64,000 nucleotides of DNA from Trochalopteron elliotii (GCA_024734555.1 JANPWX010000031.1:383102-447101), one strand, 5' to 3'. Positions 25,163-38,234 are shown, counted from the stretch's first letter. Made by a program: numbers and translations. Notes: a model not told the origin generated them from the letters alone.

Positions 25163-28100
25163 GATAGGGCAGGCAAAAGCCCAAATGAGGATGCTTTTTT
25201 CAATTAGAACCACAGCAAATTCTCTGCCCTGCTGGTAAACTGGCTCCTGCAGCTTCTCACTCTGCCAGATCTGCTCTCCCCTTGGTGCCAGAGTGTGACC
25301 ATTAAGACTGGCAGGAAGTCTAGGATAAAATGAAAACTACTGTGCAGAGACCAAGAGTGACTGAGAAAAAATTATGGTTTACTTCTGTTGGGTTTTCTTT
25401 CTAGTTGTTGTTTAAGCAAATACATAGGCAGTAGTATCCTAAACAGCCAAAGAGATCATGATAAATTCCACATGAGACATCTCAAGCAGTATGAGGTGAA
25501 ACAGCTGGAAGATGAAAAAAGACTGTAGTAATGGCTAAACAGCGTATTTTTTCTCAGAACTGGCAAACTGTTTTGAATGGCTGGCACAAGGTATCTGGGA
25601 TCCCGAGAGCCCTGAGAGCAGCTGACTCTTCCACACACACTCTAATGTGAATCCTCCTATGAACCCAGCCTTTCCCCACTCAAGACCTTCTCAGTGACCT
25701 ACATTACCCTGTTTTTAGGATGCATCTGTTTCTGTCTCTTTGCTGCAGATGGAATGATCAGATTGAAGGCAGCTGTACAAAGGTGAAGTAACACCATTGA
25801 TCTACATTATGAAGTCATTGAAGCTTTATTTTCAATCATAATTTTGTGGGGTTTATTTTCATGACCTTTTTTAACAGCTGACACATTCAGCAGAGACTTT
25901 CACTGATCTCTCTTCATCAATTCGCTTTTTTTTTCCCCAAATCACTTTAGGTAAAGCAGAAATTGTTAAAATATGAAATTAATTCTGACAGTTCTTTCTG
26001 ACATGTTTCTTTTTCCGTTTTCCAACATTCATTTTTCATGTTACAGAGAGCTTAACTAAGTTTTTATAAGAGTATATTTTCCTTAACTATGGTTCTGAAA
26101 TTCTGGGTTTTGCTAGTTCTTTACTAAGATCAGAATATAGAAAATACATTCTTGTGTTGTCTGTGTTCAATTTTGTAGTTTTACATCTCAGAAATCTAAG
26201 TGTTGAAAATCTGAGCAGATTTATCCTAAGTCCAATAATCCTCTCTTTTATGTCGAAACTTTACCTTTTATCCTTAAATTATTTTGCTTTATATTTTCAT
26301 GGCAGAGGACATCTGGTCTTATTTTGTGTTCTGTATTTATTTACTTGGTTATTTCTCTGTCCAAATAACTCCATGTCTAACAAAAGACTTTGTCAAAGCC
26401 TAAAGTGAAGTCCAAATATATTCTCTTCTTTGATTTGCTTTTCACCACTTTTTGCTGAAATTTTCATCATGGAAATTTTAAATTTTGTCTTTAGCTTACA
26501 TGTCAAATAACTAAACTAGTGTGGGTCATTTGCCTTCTGGTCTGCACCCTCCGCCTCTGAATACTGGCTTTCCAAAAGACATACACAAGGTATGTAAATA
26601 TCCTGGTTTTCTAGTCTAGATTCTGAAAGGTTCTGACAATTTTGTAAAACTCAATAACTGTTTCTTAAAAGTGTTCCTTTAGCGTGAAATACTAAGGTTT
26701 GTAACTATGCTTTGCTCCTGCAGTGCCTCTCGTCTCAGTCTCTGACTGTGATGTCATTCCTATTTAGACAGAAATTCTTCAAAACAGTCATGTCCCAAGA
26801 TCTGATCAAAGAAAATTTCACCCTTGCCCATCACCAAGTTGGTGTTCCTCTTCTTTGTCTAGCAGTACCAGTCCTCTTCTCAGTCTAGCAATCTCACACT
26901 ATTGCTTTTCCTTTCTTCATGTAATCCTAATTAAATCCATGCTTGATTTTTTTTTAATCCATGCTTATACTTCCTAAATTAACTCTTGCAAAATGGCAGT
27001 GCACTTTAGCAAGACTTTCCCTCTGGCTGAAGTAGCTGGAGAGAGCATTATTCTCACCACAGGGAGATGCAACAGGTAGTACATAACATGATAGGATTAA
27101 TGGCTGTTCCATACAAGAACAAACATTTTGGGAGCAAAATATAGGATGGCATTATTTGCATTAGTCCTGTTTATAGGTCGGCTATATTTCACTTGGTCTG
27201 TTTTAGATGAAACTTAGAGGTGCATTGATTAGAAAACTTCCTTGCATATTCCCTTACTCCAGTGGCCGTGCTGAAATATGAGATTCTTATTGTACTTGAT
27301 TGCTTAATCGTACAAACAGCTTCACATTGTCTTGGGTTATAGCAGCACAGTGGAGAGCAGGCATCAGAGTCAGACTGGAATTGCTGACAGGTAATCATCT
27401 TTCTTTCCTTGATACCATAAGTTACTTCAGGTTGTGGCAGATGTGTTTTATGGAGTTTTAAAATGAAGGGGTAGTATAGATTGTGCCATAACACAAGACA
27501 ACTGAGGGAAAGAAAAATGGGAAGGGTAACAAATGACATATAACAGAGAAAAAATTAAGTTTTGTACACATACTGGTAGCCATGAAGAGCTCTCTCAAGT
27601 GCTGGAGAGAATAACATGAAAAGGTATATTTACATGTTTATTAATTTTATTTTAATGTTGTCCAAAGGTCGAAAGTTAGAGGCAAATGTCATTTTCTATT
27701 CCACATAGTATAAAAGATTACATGACTATCACTAAAGTTTAAAACCATGAAAAGGACAGTTTCAGGGGAAGTTTTTTTAACACAAGAAAAAGGAAGAAAA
27801 ATAGTACTCAAAATGGCAGTCAGCAGCATGTGTTAAGGTTAATTTTGCAGGAATTGTCAGCAAAAGATTGATTTTTTGTCATAGTATTTCAGCGCAGGAG
27901 AGAGGCTTTTATCTCTCAGATATCTGAATTTTCAAAATACAGATGAAATGTTAGATCCTGGTTATCCCAGATATAAGAGGAAAAGCCCCAACCACTTAAT
28001 TGTACCCATAATGCTATCAGAAACAGCAGGTATAATTCTGAAAGACACAGGGTGGGTTTTGGCCACACTATTTTTGCAGAACTGCTACAATGTAAGAGTA

Positions 28101-29149
28101 TTATTACTCCTTCCCTATCTAATGAAGCCCTGGATAGGATGTTTCTGAACTCCTTTAAGCTCTATCAAAAAAAAAAAGAAAAAAAAAGGGACTGAGCTAA
28201 ACAGACCATGATTACTTCATTTACCGCTTACAGTTTCCTCTGATTTGCTCTGGCTATCTGTAAGGGGACCCCCAATTGCAGTGCAGATAGCAAGGTTCTA
28301 TGTATTGTAGCCTAATCTAAGTGCCAAAGGACACATAATAAAAATGGATGAAAACTTACAAGAAAATATTGTCTGCTGATTTATTTGCCTTGATACATCT
28401 TGTCCCTGCCATATATGGTTGTTAACCAGGCTTCGACTAATTAAATATGTAAGAAAACAAGATTTTAGAGGACCAATCTTCTCAAATTTAAGAAAGGTGA
28501 AAGACTATTTTTCTGAAATAATATCCTGAAAGAACTCAAAGCAAGTCAATCAGCACAGAGAGACTATTACAAATCCCTTAACACCTTATAGGTGTTATAG
28601 TGCTGATTTCAGGCAGGCCTGTAGATAAAATAAGAAAATAATATTTCAGCTCAGAGAGAACAAGGGAAAAGATAACTCAAATTTATTGAGCTGAGTATAA
28701 GGACAAAAGATGGGAGAAACGGCAGATTCATTTGCAATTTTTCTTGTTATCACATGGGAAATTATGAAAATCAAGAGTTTATAGGATTAGCGAACTCATA
28801 GTAGTAGTCTATTTTATGAGGAAACTGTCAAAATCCTTCAATCATATCTGGTATAACTGGATGGAATTTTATGCACTGTTAAACAGGGTAGAAGCTTTTT
28901 AGAAAAATGTGAAAACAATTTATCATCATTAGTGACACATAAAAACAACTGTGGACAGCTTTAGTGGTCTGCTTATAAACCCTGAAGAATGAGAGCTCAA
29001 AAACTTTGGCTTAGGGACTGACACTGGAATATCTACTGGACTCAGAAAATGTGTGGGATTTTTTAATTTATTGCAAGACTGAAGTATTTCCTGGCTATTT
29101 GCATTTTTCATTTTTGGATTTTCTGCTGCCTTTCTGGGCCCCAGGTATG
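25160..29149. other. Non-coding AT-rich stretch
   Basis: No gene or clear repeat recognised. There is an A-rich interrupted run near 28167-28187. Minus-strand frames of 116 codons (27189-27539) and 94 codons (24809-25093, just upstream of this stretch) do not resemble known proteins. Confidence 0.5.
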
Positions 29150-29590
29150 AGATTTTACTAGAAGACTCCCTAGACAGATTTGTCCCTCTAATTAATACCC
29201 ACTTCTGGTTGTCCAGGTCCATAGTGATGAAGTTGAGGAGGCCTAGGGCAATCAAAAATTGCACTGGCATGACTGCTTGAAGGGATGGGAGCAGAGGTGG
29301 TGTTTTCCTCAATTCCTTAGGTAGCAGGAGGGTAAGAATATGAAAATGAACAGGAGAACCCACATGATCAACAGGTGTCCTAGAGATTGGTGCTGTCAGT
29401 GTAATTTTGGCCATTTCAAATACAGGGCATTTCATATAGCATCATATAGTATTCTGGACACAGATGGGGATTGCTTTCCCTCTAAAAGAGGGAAAAATAT
29501 TCAACCCCATGAGCTGCCAGGGCTGATTGAGAGGGCTTTAAACAAGGTTTGAAGGGGGATGGGCCTTGAATAAGAACAAGATTGCTAGAC
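29150..29590 (+). mobile_element. CR1 LINE fragment, ORF1 (esterase-like) 3' part
   Basis: A decayed internal piece of CR1, in plus orientation. The frame at 29340-29552 translates with NRRTHMINRCPRDWCC, then NFGHF, then DTDGDCFPSKRGKNI and HELPGLIERALN. This fits the end of the CR1 ORF1 protein, whose C-terminal half is an SGNH/GDSL-type esterase domain with a D-G-V-H-L-S type motif followed by 'RGK..' and 'L..L..RALN'. The catalytic-type His of that motif is lost here (DGDCF). Upstream, VFLNSLGSRRVRI near 29302-29340 is in another frame, so at least one frameshift separates the two parts. A GAGGGCTTTAAACAAGGTTT block at 29531-29550 is a further CR1 landmark. The 168-codon minus-strand frame at 28929-29435 runs largely antisense to this remnant. 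Confidence 0.72.
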
Positions 29591-29724
29591 ATGATTTTTC
29601 TTGTTTTTTGGTTGGGTTTTTTGTTTGTGTGTTTGGTTTTTTTGTTTCAGTTTTTTTGGTGTTGTTTTGGGGTATTTTTTGGGGGGGGATTTTTTAAATT
29701 TTTTTTCTTTTTTTTTCTTTTATT
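29591..29724. repeat. T-rich/G-containing low-complexity tract
   Basis: This is about 130 bases of almost only T and G, with T runs of up to nine and a G8 run near 29681-29688. It sits immediately after the CR1 ORF1 remnant. Phe/Leu/Trp-rich frames across it are artefacts of composition. Confidence 0.85.
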
Positions 29725-31775
29725 ATTTATGCAAAAAAGGTACTTGTTACTACACATTCCATCTTCTTTCTCTTATCTGGAACCTATAGTGAAGCCATAA
29801 TTAAAATGAGAAAAAAAAAAGTCTAGCAAAGATAATTAATACATTTTATTGGCTTTGGGTTTGTATCACTGCTGAATACTAAAGAACATTTGAATACTAA
29901 AGAAAATCATAGCTTCAAGAGAGGTCCATTTTGTTTCCAAAAGCATCCTGTGCAACAACCAGCCATCATATAATCCTGCTCAAGAGTCCTTCAGTGCAGG
30001 GTAAACAATGTAATGCAGTGCATTTGGTACAAAATAATGACACTGAACTGCTGCGATTTCAGTCTACTTAACAATCTTGAGGCTTTTTAAGGTCACAGAA
30101 CAAACAATATTTTATAATTTGCAATAAAAAGTGGGTACTGGGGCTACCCAAACCATGCTATACCCTTCTGTATATAAAGAATCCATCCAGGTTCTACAGA
30201 TACTCCACTCAAAGAGGTGATTTTGAGTGTCCTGGAGACAAGCAGATATGCTTTTAGCTAAGAGGCGGTAGTCAACTGGTGTCAGAGAGGCTGACCTGGA
30301 CTGGGATTTTGGACACATCCTGATGGGACATGGTTCTGCTCTTGCAGTGAGTGTGGCTCTCTGAAAAGATGGTCACATACAATATGTATATCTTATTAGC
30401 AGAACTGGTGGGACACATTTAATGGGAGGCCTACTTTTGTGCTTAATTCACCCCTGTGCACTTTCTGCGTAAATCTGAAGAAGGAGTTCCAACAAAAAGG
30501 AGAAACAAAACTTATATTCTTTCTCTTCTTCGTGAGCAGGTGATTAAAATGAAAATGCTTCACAAAAGACCTTGCTTCCTTTTCTTCTCACAGATAGGAT
30601 CATCTTCAGAGTCAAATGTGCTGTTTGGAGAAGCTTTACAGTAGCCCCTTTCCTTCTATTCACTCCTCTACTTAATAGTCCATGAAGGACCTTAGGATCT
30701 GTGGAAGCTGTGTCATTCTGAAGCCTCTCGCTCCCTGTAGCGTGGCTCCCTCTGATGTTTCAGCCCTTGACTCACATGCACAGCAGATAATAAAAAAACA
30801 AAGTTGCTTTTCTAGGAAAGCCATGGCTCACTGATCTCTTTAGGGACATACCTTATTCTTTCTCAGCACATCCTTTGGCTCTGGCCCTTGAAGTTGTTTG
30901 AAATTCTCCAGCAGCTCAGGAGGGAGGCTGAATAGTGCAATATTTGTTCACTCCTCATTGCTAGTCTGACAAGTGAACAGCAGTTCAGCAGAGTTCAAAC
31001 ATCTGGCAAACAGCTCGCTGCAGCTCTAAGCTGTCACACATTAATAAAGACCAATTGTTCCGTCAAGACCATGGTGAGAAGTTAAAAGGAAAAGAAGAGC
31101 CAAGGGGAAACGTGCTAATTAAAAGTATCTTTATAGAGATGTATGAATAAAGGATGATTAATTTAACTTTCTAAGGGTAAATCTATGTTTCAGGATCAGA
31201 CAGGAACTTTGTTTAGCCTAATTGAAGAGGAGCAGAGTCTGCCACCCTGACTCCTGTTGAATAACACCTTCTTCACTTAATAGTTCCATGGGATCCCATC
31301 AGATTCTGAAATGTAATTATGTGATGTCAAGAGAAATTGGAAGGGCACATTTTCATACTGAACCTTCCTCTGATTTTAAAAGATACTGATATACTTCTGA
31401 AAGAGGACAGAAACATACCAATCCTCTTTGTTCCTGTTTTCAGTCTCTTTCCTGCTCATTATGCCAATACACTATACCTTATATATTGCAGGGAGTATTG
31501 GTTTTAAAATATGCCTTAAAGAGAGGTATGTGGAGAAAGTAATGAGACATGCTCTATTTGTGTCTCATGGAAAATGAATTCCTTTTCTATTTCAAGAAAT
31601 CTAACATTTGCCCCATCACTTTCTAAATGTAATTTTCTCTGCTATTTTCAAATCCTTGGCTTTAGTACTACATTAGAGCATTAATTTTTAAGGAAAAATC
31701 CATAGAGTTTTAGAAATAGGCACAATATTTTAGCTCTTAATTCCATATGTCTGACCACTTCTCCTCCTAAGAGCT
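29725..31775. other. Non-coding stretch
   Basis: No gene recognised. A stretch near 29908-29995 has a faint CR1 3'-end look in antisense (ATCATAGCTTCAAGAGAGGT), but it is too divergent to call. The rest appears to be unique AT-rich sequence. Confidence 0.45.
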
Positions 31776-32335
31776 TGTAGCGGGTCAAACCTGGCTGGAT
31801 GCCAGGAACCTACCAAACCCTCTCTGTCACTCTCTTCTGCAGCTGGTTAGGATAGAGAAATTATAGTGAAAGGTTCATGAGTTGAGATAAGGACAGCGAG
31901 AAATCACTCATCATTTACTATCACAGACAAATCAAACTCAAATTAGACATAGTAATCGAATTTATTGTTAACATAATCAGAGCAGGACAGTAAGAGGTAA
32001 AATAAGACCTTAAAACACCTTTCCCCTACCCCTCCCTCCTTTCCAGCCCTGCTTTGTCCCCCAGCAGTGCAGGGAGACAGGAAATATGGGTTAAAGTCAG
32101 TTCACCACAGATTGTTTCTGCTGCTGCTCAGGGGGAGCTGTCCTTCCCAGGCGCCAGTGTGGGTTTGTCCCAGTGGAGATAGTTCTCCACTATCTCCACA
32201 AACTTCTCTAATGTGAGTACATCCCACAGGCAGCAGTTCTCTACAAACTTCTATGAAGTGGGCCACTCTTCCACGAGGTGCAGCCCTTCAAGTACAGACT
32301 TCTCCAGCTTGGGCCCCCCATGGGATTGCAATGAG
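31776..32335 (-). mobile_element. Avian endogenous retrovirus LTR fragment, different family
   Basis: On the plus strand it starts with TGTAGCGGGTCAAACCTGGC at 31776 and GGATGCCAGGAACC at about 31797. Next come a GTTGAGATAAGGACAGCGAG block at 31882-31901, an AATTTATTG block at about 31959, and CACCTTTCCCCTACCCCTCC at about 32018. Repeated 'CTCCAC..ACTTCT' units then run to about 32310. This is the reverse complement of the 3' part of a long avian LTR built of repeated 'CTCCA.CGTGGG..GGGCTGCAG' units. The copy stops after four or five units, so the part that would carry U3 is missing. The TTGAGATAAGGACAG block is also found in the family at 13157, which suggests the two LTR families are related. 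The 3' terminal CA (plus-strand TG) is intact. Confidence 0.75.
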
Positions 32336-35300
32336 TTATCGTGGTTTTAAGGGGCTATTTTCCCCCTGAGTATCCTTGAATTTTTCTGGAGTCTCACTAA
32401 ATATCTCAGTTGTTTGCAGTATCCATCATCACAAGTGATGGCAAAATATCCTTCCAACACATGATTCACAGTGTTATTGGTGTTCAAATAATGCTGTCTC
32501 GCTTCCTGATGAGATGATTTTCTTCAGGGCATCTAGAAGGTGGTATATGATCAAAACTCTTGAGTGTACTGTAAAAGAACACAGTGGGTAAAAGTTACTC
32601 CATAAGAGCAGTCTTTTGAAATCTTGAAAGCCAAGTTCTTTCTCTAACAATAACAGTATTGTTGATGATGTAAATTTTTTTACTGTATTTATAAGGTAAT
32701 TTCATTCAAGTATCCTAAAAATTCTTTATTATGCTGTGTATACAGCAATGCTTAATCCACAGCTTTTTGGGTGTCAGAAAATATATTTAACAAAGTAGAA
32801 ATGCAAGTTAATATTTAAGATGTAAAATAACTAAAATAAAAAGCTGGGAAAAGAAAGCATGTGCAAAGATGAAATTTACTATCTGGTATAAATAAGTGAG
32901 CTGACAGAGCAGATTCTAAAAAATCAGTACTATGGAGGCAGCCTCATCTTTTTATTATAGAATTACTCATGTTGCCATTCTTGAGACTTAATTTTGCCAT
33001 ATGCTTTAAGGTTCTATTATCCATCATAAATTATTTTAATGCAGGAGTTCACACTATAAATCTAGGAGAGAAAAAAGCTAAAAAATATGACCTGTTCCAT
33101 ATTGCATACTTGGTTCTAACTTGAAATATATAAGTGAAACATGGGAAGCTGTTAGTAACTGGTAATAAATTTAAAGGATCAGGGTAGTTTTAAAAAAATT
33201 CAGCTTGGCAGAGTGCATGCTTTCACTGTAACAAAGCTAAAACAAAAACCCAGGACATGGAACTCTGTGGGATCCAAATTATTTCAAAAGCAGGGCTTAA
33301 AAACAAATTTATTTGCAGTTTGGGCCAGGGCAACCATTTTCTTCAAGAACTTCATTATGTAACTATTTCTCTGATGCATCACTATATAAACAAATGTGTA
33401 TCTATAGGTTCAAGATTGCACAGAGAAGGCCCATTAGTAATTGAATTCAGGGACTTATATCTTCATCTGATAAATTGATACAGCTCTGATGATTCCAGTC
33501 TGTGACATTTAAAGAGTAATAAAAGAATGGAGAATTAAAAGGGTAAAACTTTTACTGCTCTTGAAATGTAAGTTACTTTCCCTCTAATTGTTAGTGTTTT
33601 CCTCTGGCAGTATAGACATATTTATAATAACTACACTAAAATACTTGGCTGATCTCTCTCACCTGAGGGAAGAACACAACAGTTTTTTGGATGTTTCTAA
33701 ATCCAAGGTATCTAAAAGTACATCAGGTGAAAAAGAAAGTAGAAAACGAAGCAGAGATAAGAGACTCATAACAATTTCAGGCCTACACACTAGTACTATG
33801 CCTGGATTTACTGAGCCTAACCCTGATGATAAAAAAATAAACCAGAAATGGACTTGGGAAAGCAATTCCAGTATGAAATTTGGCATGATTACTTTTTAGG
33901 AAGTATGGCTGTGTATATATAACTCTCCCCTTGCCTACCACATATCCCTCACAAAATTTGTACCCCATAAAATTTGGCATGCTTCCTATAACGATCAGTA
34001 ACTCCATTCAAGAGGCACAAGTTTATTGCTTATAATTTTTTCACAAAATAATTGCTTTACACTTTTATTATTGTCTCAGAGGTTCCTGGCCTTCAATTTT
34101 ACTTCCTGTTCCTTCCTTGGGCTCCCAAAATTTGCTGGTTTTGTTATGTACAGCTGACCCCCATTTAACCCCCCAAAGACTTCAGTAGTAGGTGGGAGCA
34201 CTGGCTCTGCTGCCAGTGGGAGAAAGATCCACAGCAAAGCTTCTCCCAAACTCCATTTCCAACAGCTGAGTCTCACTCTCTCATCCAGGTAGGTTTCTGT
34301 CCCTCTGGGAATGTCAGATCATAAATCAAGTGTGTACGTCATCCTCTTTTAATGGAAGATATGAAACCACCTGACAGAGGTAAGAGGAGAAAGTGAATTC
34401 TCTGTTGACTGTGACTTTGTGGAAGAGGTTCCTGGCTGTACTCACAAGACATCTCAATCAGCCTCTGTACTCACCATTTTAGTGAATCCTTGTAGGATGC
34501 TTCCCTTAAATGAAACCACGTGAGGGTTCAGTGCTTGCATCACTCCCAGGGAAAAAAGGGCAAGTTCTAAACTGTCTTTTTTCTTACTCCAGCTGGACGG
34601 GTCAGTGACCACTGATGTGCTCAATCATGTCTTGGTAGAAGGGATTTTAAGCACCTAATGGTCAGTTAGTGCAATAAAAATAGCACAGGATGAAAATGTT
34701 CTCCTCTTACAGAGTAAAAAAATACATATTTTAAACTTATTGACCAACACCATAAATATAAACCATTAGGGGGACCCCCTGTGATACAGAAACTGTTATA
34801 AACAGATGTGTTGCAGCTTTTTTATACTACTTTCAATAACCAGAGCAGTATGTCTTACATTTTTAATCAATTTTCCATTTTACGGCCTGATTTTCAGAAG
34901 CAGAGCTGGAGTTCTGCATAGCCATTGCTCCTGTGCTGTTAAATGACCTCTTGGATTTTTTTCACTGTAACAAAAGTCATAACTACTAAATGTGCCATAC
35001 TTACTTGCTACTGACTGATATGGAGCTGTTAAGCATATTTTTACATAGATGAAAATCTTGACATCAGATTAAAATGTAAGTAAGGAAAGGAAAAATCTCC
35101 CCTTGCCTGAGCAGCATGTGCTGTTTGGAGGAAGCCGGGGCCAAGTGCTCTGCAGTTTGCTTTGGCTCCTCAGCTCTTAGCTGTGCCGTGGGCTCAGCCC
35201 AGCAAAGGCTCTCAGTGATGCTGCAGGGCCAAGAATAAGCAGAGCTGAAGGATAAATTCCATATATGCCTGGAAAAGGGAACTCAGACCAAAGAGACTTT

Positions 35301-35534
35301 AGCTTCATGGAAGGCTGCAGCCTAAGCAGAGTCTAGGGCAGAACTGGGGGGAAGATGTCTCTGACAGACACACACATTGCTGCTTCCCAATGCCTGCTTT
35401 CTTTCCCCCTGGCTGATCCAAACCTTGTACTTGCTATCCTGGTCCTTGCTACCACCACGTTGTGTAAGTCACCTTTCCACGGGGCTTGTAAGGCATAAAA
35501 ATGTTGCCAGCACTAGTTACATGGTTAAATTATG
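32336..35534. other. Non-coding stretch
   Basis: No recognised gene or repeat. The plus-strand frame at 33588-33899 (103 codons) has a Lys/Arg/Ser-rich middle but no familiar domain. A GC-richer segment at 35105-35420 has no CpG clustering that would support a CpG island. Confidence 0.5.
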
Positions 35535-35540
35535 ATTAGG

Positions 35541-35972
35541 TGTTGTACTGCATGTTTCAGGTTTTTATATTTGTATTTGTATTTTGTTATTCATTTGTAA
35601 TGGTATGTCCCTTTCACCCCCCCATTCCTACCCCTACACCTGGTATCCCCCTGATGTAACCCCACTCCCTTCCCTTTCTCCCATTGGGCCGAAGTTTCTT
35701 CCCTGCCCAGGCTCATCCCTGGGGTACTTAAGAGAGAAACTGAGGCCGAGCAGATGTTCTGGCTTCTTCTGGCTTCCGGTCCCAGATCTTCTCTGCATGT
35801 ATCTGGGCCACAAGAAATAAACACCTTCCCAAACCCAAGCCAGAGCCCACTCTTCATTTCCAAGCCTCATCCATGCTTCAACGAGCTAATTGGAGAACCC
35901 ACAACAGCTATAGATGGGTCTGGGGAATTGCTGGCCGGTAAGAACCCCCACCAAGACCCCCCGAAATCTATA
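35541..35972 (+). mobile_element. Solo LTR of an endogenous retrovirus, plus orientation
   Basis: This compact segment has LTR architecture. It starts TGTTGTACTG at 35541, then has a pyrimidine-rich U3, a TATA-like TACTTAAGAG at 35725-35734, a GCTTCTTCTGGC start-site region, and a canonical AATAAA at 35816-35821, followed by a U5-like segment. ATTAGG at 35535-35540 is repeated at 35973-35978 (context ATGATTAGG and ATAATTAGG). A 6-bp duplication is what class II (alpha/beta-like) retroviruses leave. With that boundary the element is 432 bp and ends in TA, not the usual CA. An alternative right end is ACAACA at 35901-35906, the exact inverse of the TGTTGT start, which would leave ATTAGG as coincidence. 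No internal viral genes are adjacent. The family name is unknown to me. Confidence 0.65.
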
Positions 35973-37522
35973 ATTAGGATACTTGTGTTTTGGTGTTGGG
36001 TTACATTTCCTCTGTAGTTTCTTCTAGATGTTCTGGGCTAATTATCCACTTCATTGGGTCAATTCTTCTGAAATGGAAATTCACTGAAATCACAAACATC
36101 AGCATGGTATCTCACTGACTTTAGGAACATGAGTTATCACATTTTGCCTGTCCTTTCTGTTTCGATCTGTCATTTAAACTATCAATGAGATGCTAAAATC
36201 ACAGTGTCTCCCTAACTTTATCAATATTCAGGTTTTATTGGGCATTCCTAGTTCAATTCACTAATAGAGAAAGGCATCAAATGTTGCACGTATGTCTTTA
36301 GTAGCATTTGAACGTTTAATAAAAACAGCAGAAACAATTCCAGCTGCTGAAATACATGAGATGTTCAGTAGCCACAGAAGCTCAAGAAGGACTAACTCAG
36401 TTTTTCTATCTGCAAGAGTATGGTGCTGCTTTTCCACCATCAACAAGAAGAATAACTAGCTTTGATAAGAAAAGAAAAAAATAAACCCCATAATTAGACA
36501 TCATAAAAAGCCTTTTTAGGTGATTCTAGGGTGAAGTATGGTAAGATCAGGGGTCTCTGAAAGTTTTATCCAGCTGCAAAAGCCAACGCACCATTAGTGC
36601 CCACCAGGCCCACACTGACTGCCCACTTCTAGCTGCAAAGGACTGGAAGGGTATTCTTCCCAGCCATCCTTCCCAGGAACTGGCATGCTCTGGAGAAACC
36701 AGCTGAGAGCTCCTTGGGAGGCAGCAAGAGGAGAAGGCTTGAGGAGAAGGCTTTAAGGAGAAGACTTGCTGTTTGACAAAACAGGGCTGGTTTGCATAAT
36801 GCACCAGGAATTGAATGAACCTGTGTGGTGGATTGCTAAAACTGTCACCCAGTACTTAAAGAAAGTGATCCATGGAACCTCAATACTGTGTGTATTTCAT
36901 TTCACTAACTTTCTCCAAATACAGATGCATGCAATATCCACACCATGAAGCTGTCTGCCCCAATGGCAAAATATGCCCTATATGGGCACTTCCAATGACT
37001 TCTGCCTCTGTGGGAGCACTGGACATGGAAGGAACACCCTTACACAACAGGAGGCTAAACGAGAATACCTGCAGAAACACAGTTTCTGTGATGTAAGGAG
37101 GACTGGAGGAGGTCGGGAAAAGGACTTGTGTTTTCTCTGCAAACTAAGTGGAACCACTTTGGTAATCATTCCTCTCCTTTTCAGACTTTGTCTGGCAAGG
37201 TTACCTACAACAGTGGGAATGGCAATTAGGCACCCAGAGGTATTCCTTCCAGTCCTGCATTCTTATGAGCCAGCTTCTGCTCTCAGATCTCAGAGGTCTT
37301 TGGGTTTATTCACAGTGATCCTGGAGCTTTGGGAATGTTTTCAAAAGCTTCACTAACAGTCTAGTGAGATTTGCCCTGAAAAGTCAACCAGCAATCCAGA
37401 ACAGAGCATATTCCTCCTTAAGTGACTCCTAACCTGTAAGGACCTTGAGGGGATGATTTTTGTGTGACACAGATTACATTTTACACCTGTTTTACATACA
37501 CAGAGTGTATACATATACATAC

Positions 37523-37540
37523 GTGCAGTACATACTGCAC
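37523..37540. repeat. 7-bp stem inverted repeat in TA/CA-rich stretch
   Basis: GTGCAGT at 37523-37529 and ACTGCAC at 37534-37540 are exact reverse complements around ACAT. They sit inside an alternating purine-pyrimidine stretch (37507-37560) that also holds a further GTGCAGTG. No function is implied. Confidence 0.5.
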
Positions 37541-38234
37541 ATATGGCTGTGCAGTGTATCAGGCAATAGAAACCCCTGCTTGTTGTATGTACAGATTTGG
37601 ATAACTAGATTTTAGAGATTATTTATGAAAATCCTTTTATTCTCATCTCCAAAGAGGGCATACTTAGATAGCTTATCATAATTAAAAACATAGACTTCAC
37701 TGAAAGAAAAAGGAATATAAGGTCCTCAAAACACATTTACAGGTTTTGTTGCAAATCCATTTCTTCACCTCTTTTGAAATCATCTAACCCCTGCCAGGAG
37801 TAGTGAAAAGAGTGGCCTGAACGTCTGAGCTGTTGGTGCACTGCCAATGGATAATTTTTTTTTTTGTATTGCTGTGCTGGTATGGGCTCAGCAGGTACAT
37901 AAATTACAATGTTCCAACCCATTTCACCCTCCAAGCTGGAGTGAAGTATGTTCATTTTCACTCTTTGCACTCATTGCTTGTTCTTAGAGAGTCAGAGCTC
38001 ATGTTGTTGGGCAATCCTGAACTTCTTTTATCAGCTTAGCTGGAACACTGCTGGATATCTTTCTTCATTGCAGATTTTTTAATCTTGGCTTGCAAAATCA
38101 GAAACTCTTTCCTGGCTGCAGAGATTATTACCTCACTTTAGGTCTCAAACACACTGAAGAATCTCACACAGGTTTTTACAATATGCTTTTTCAGCCCTCT
38201 TTTTTTTTTTCTTCAATGACACCCTTGGTTAAAA

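Noticed and set aside
28929..29435. 168-codon open frame on the minus strand, the longest in the window
   Set aside because: Its translation is not familiar, and much of it lies antisense to a CR1 ORF1 remnant on the plus strand, which explains a longer stop-free run.
29582..29800. Phe/Leu/Trp-rich frames that look like membrane proteins
   Set aside because: They come from the T-rich low-complexity tract and carry no biological signal.
33588..33899. 103-codon frame with a Lys/Arg/Ser-rich SR-like stretch
   Set aside because: The basic stretch is short and has no repeated RS dipeptides. No homologous family recognised.
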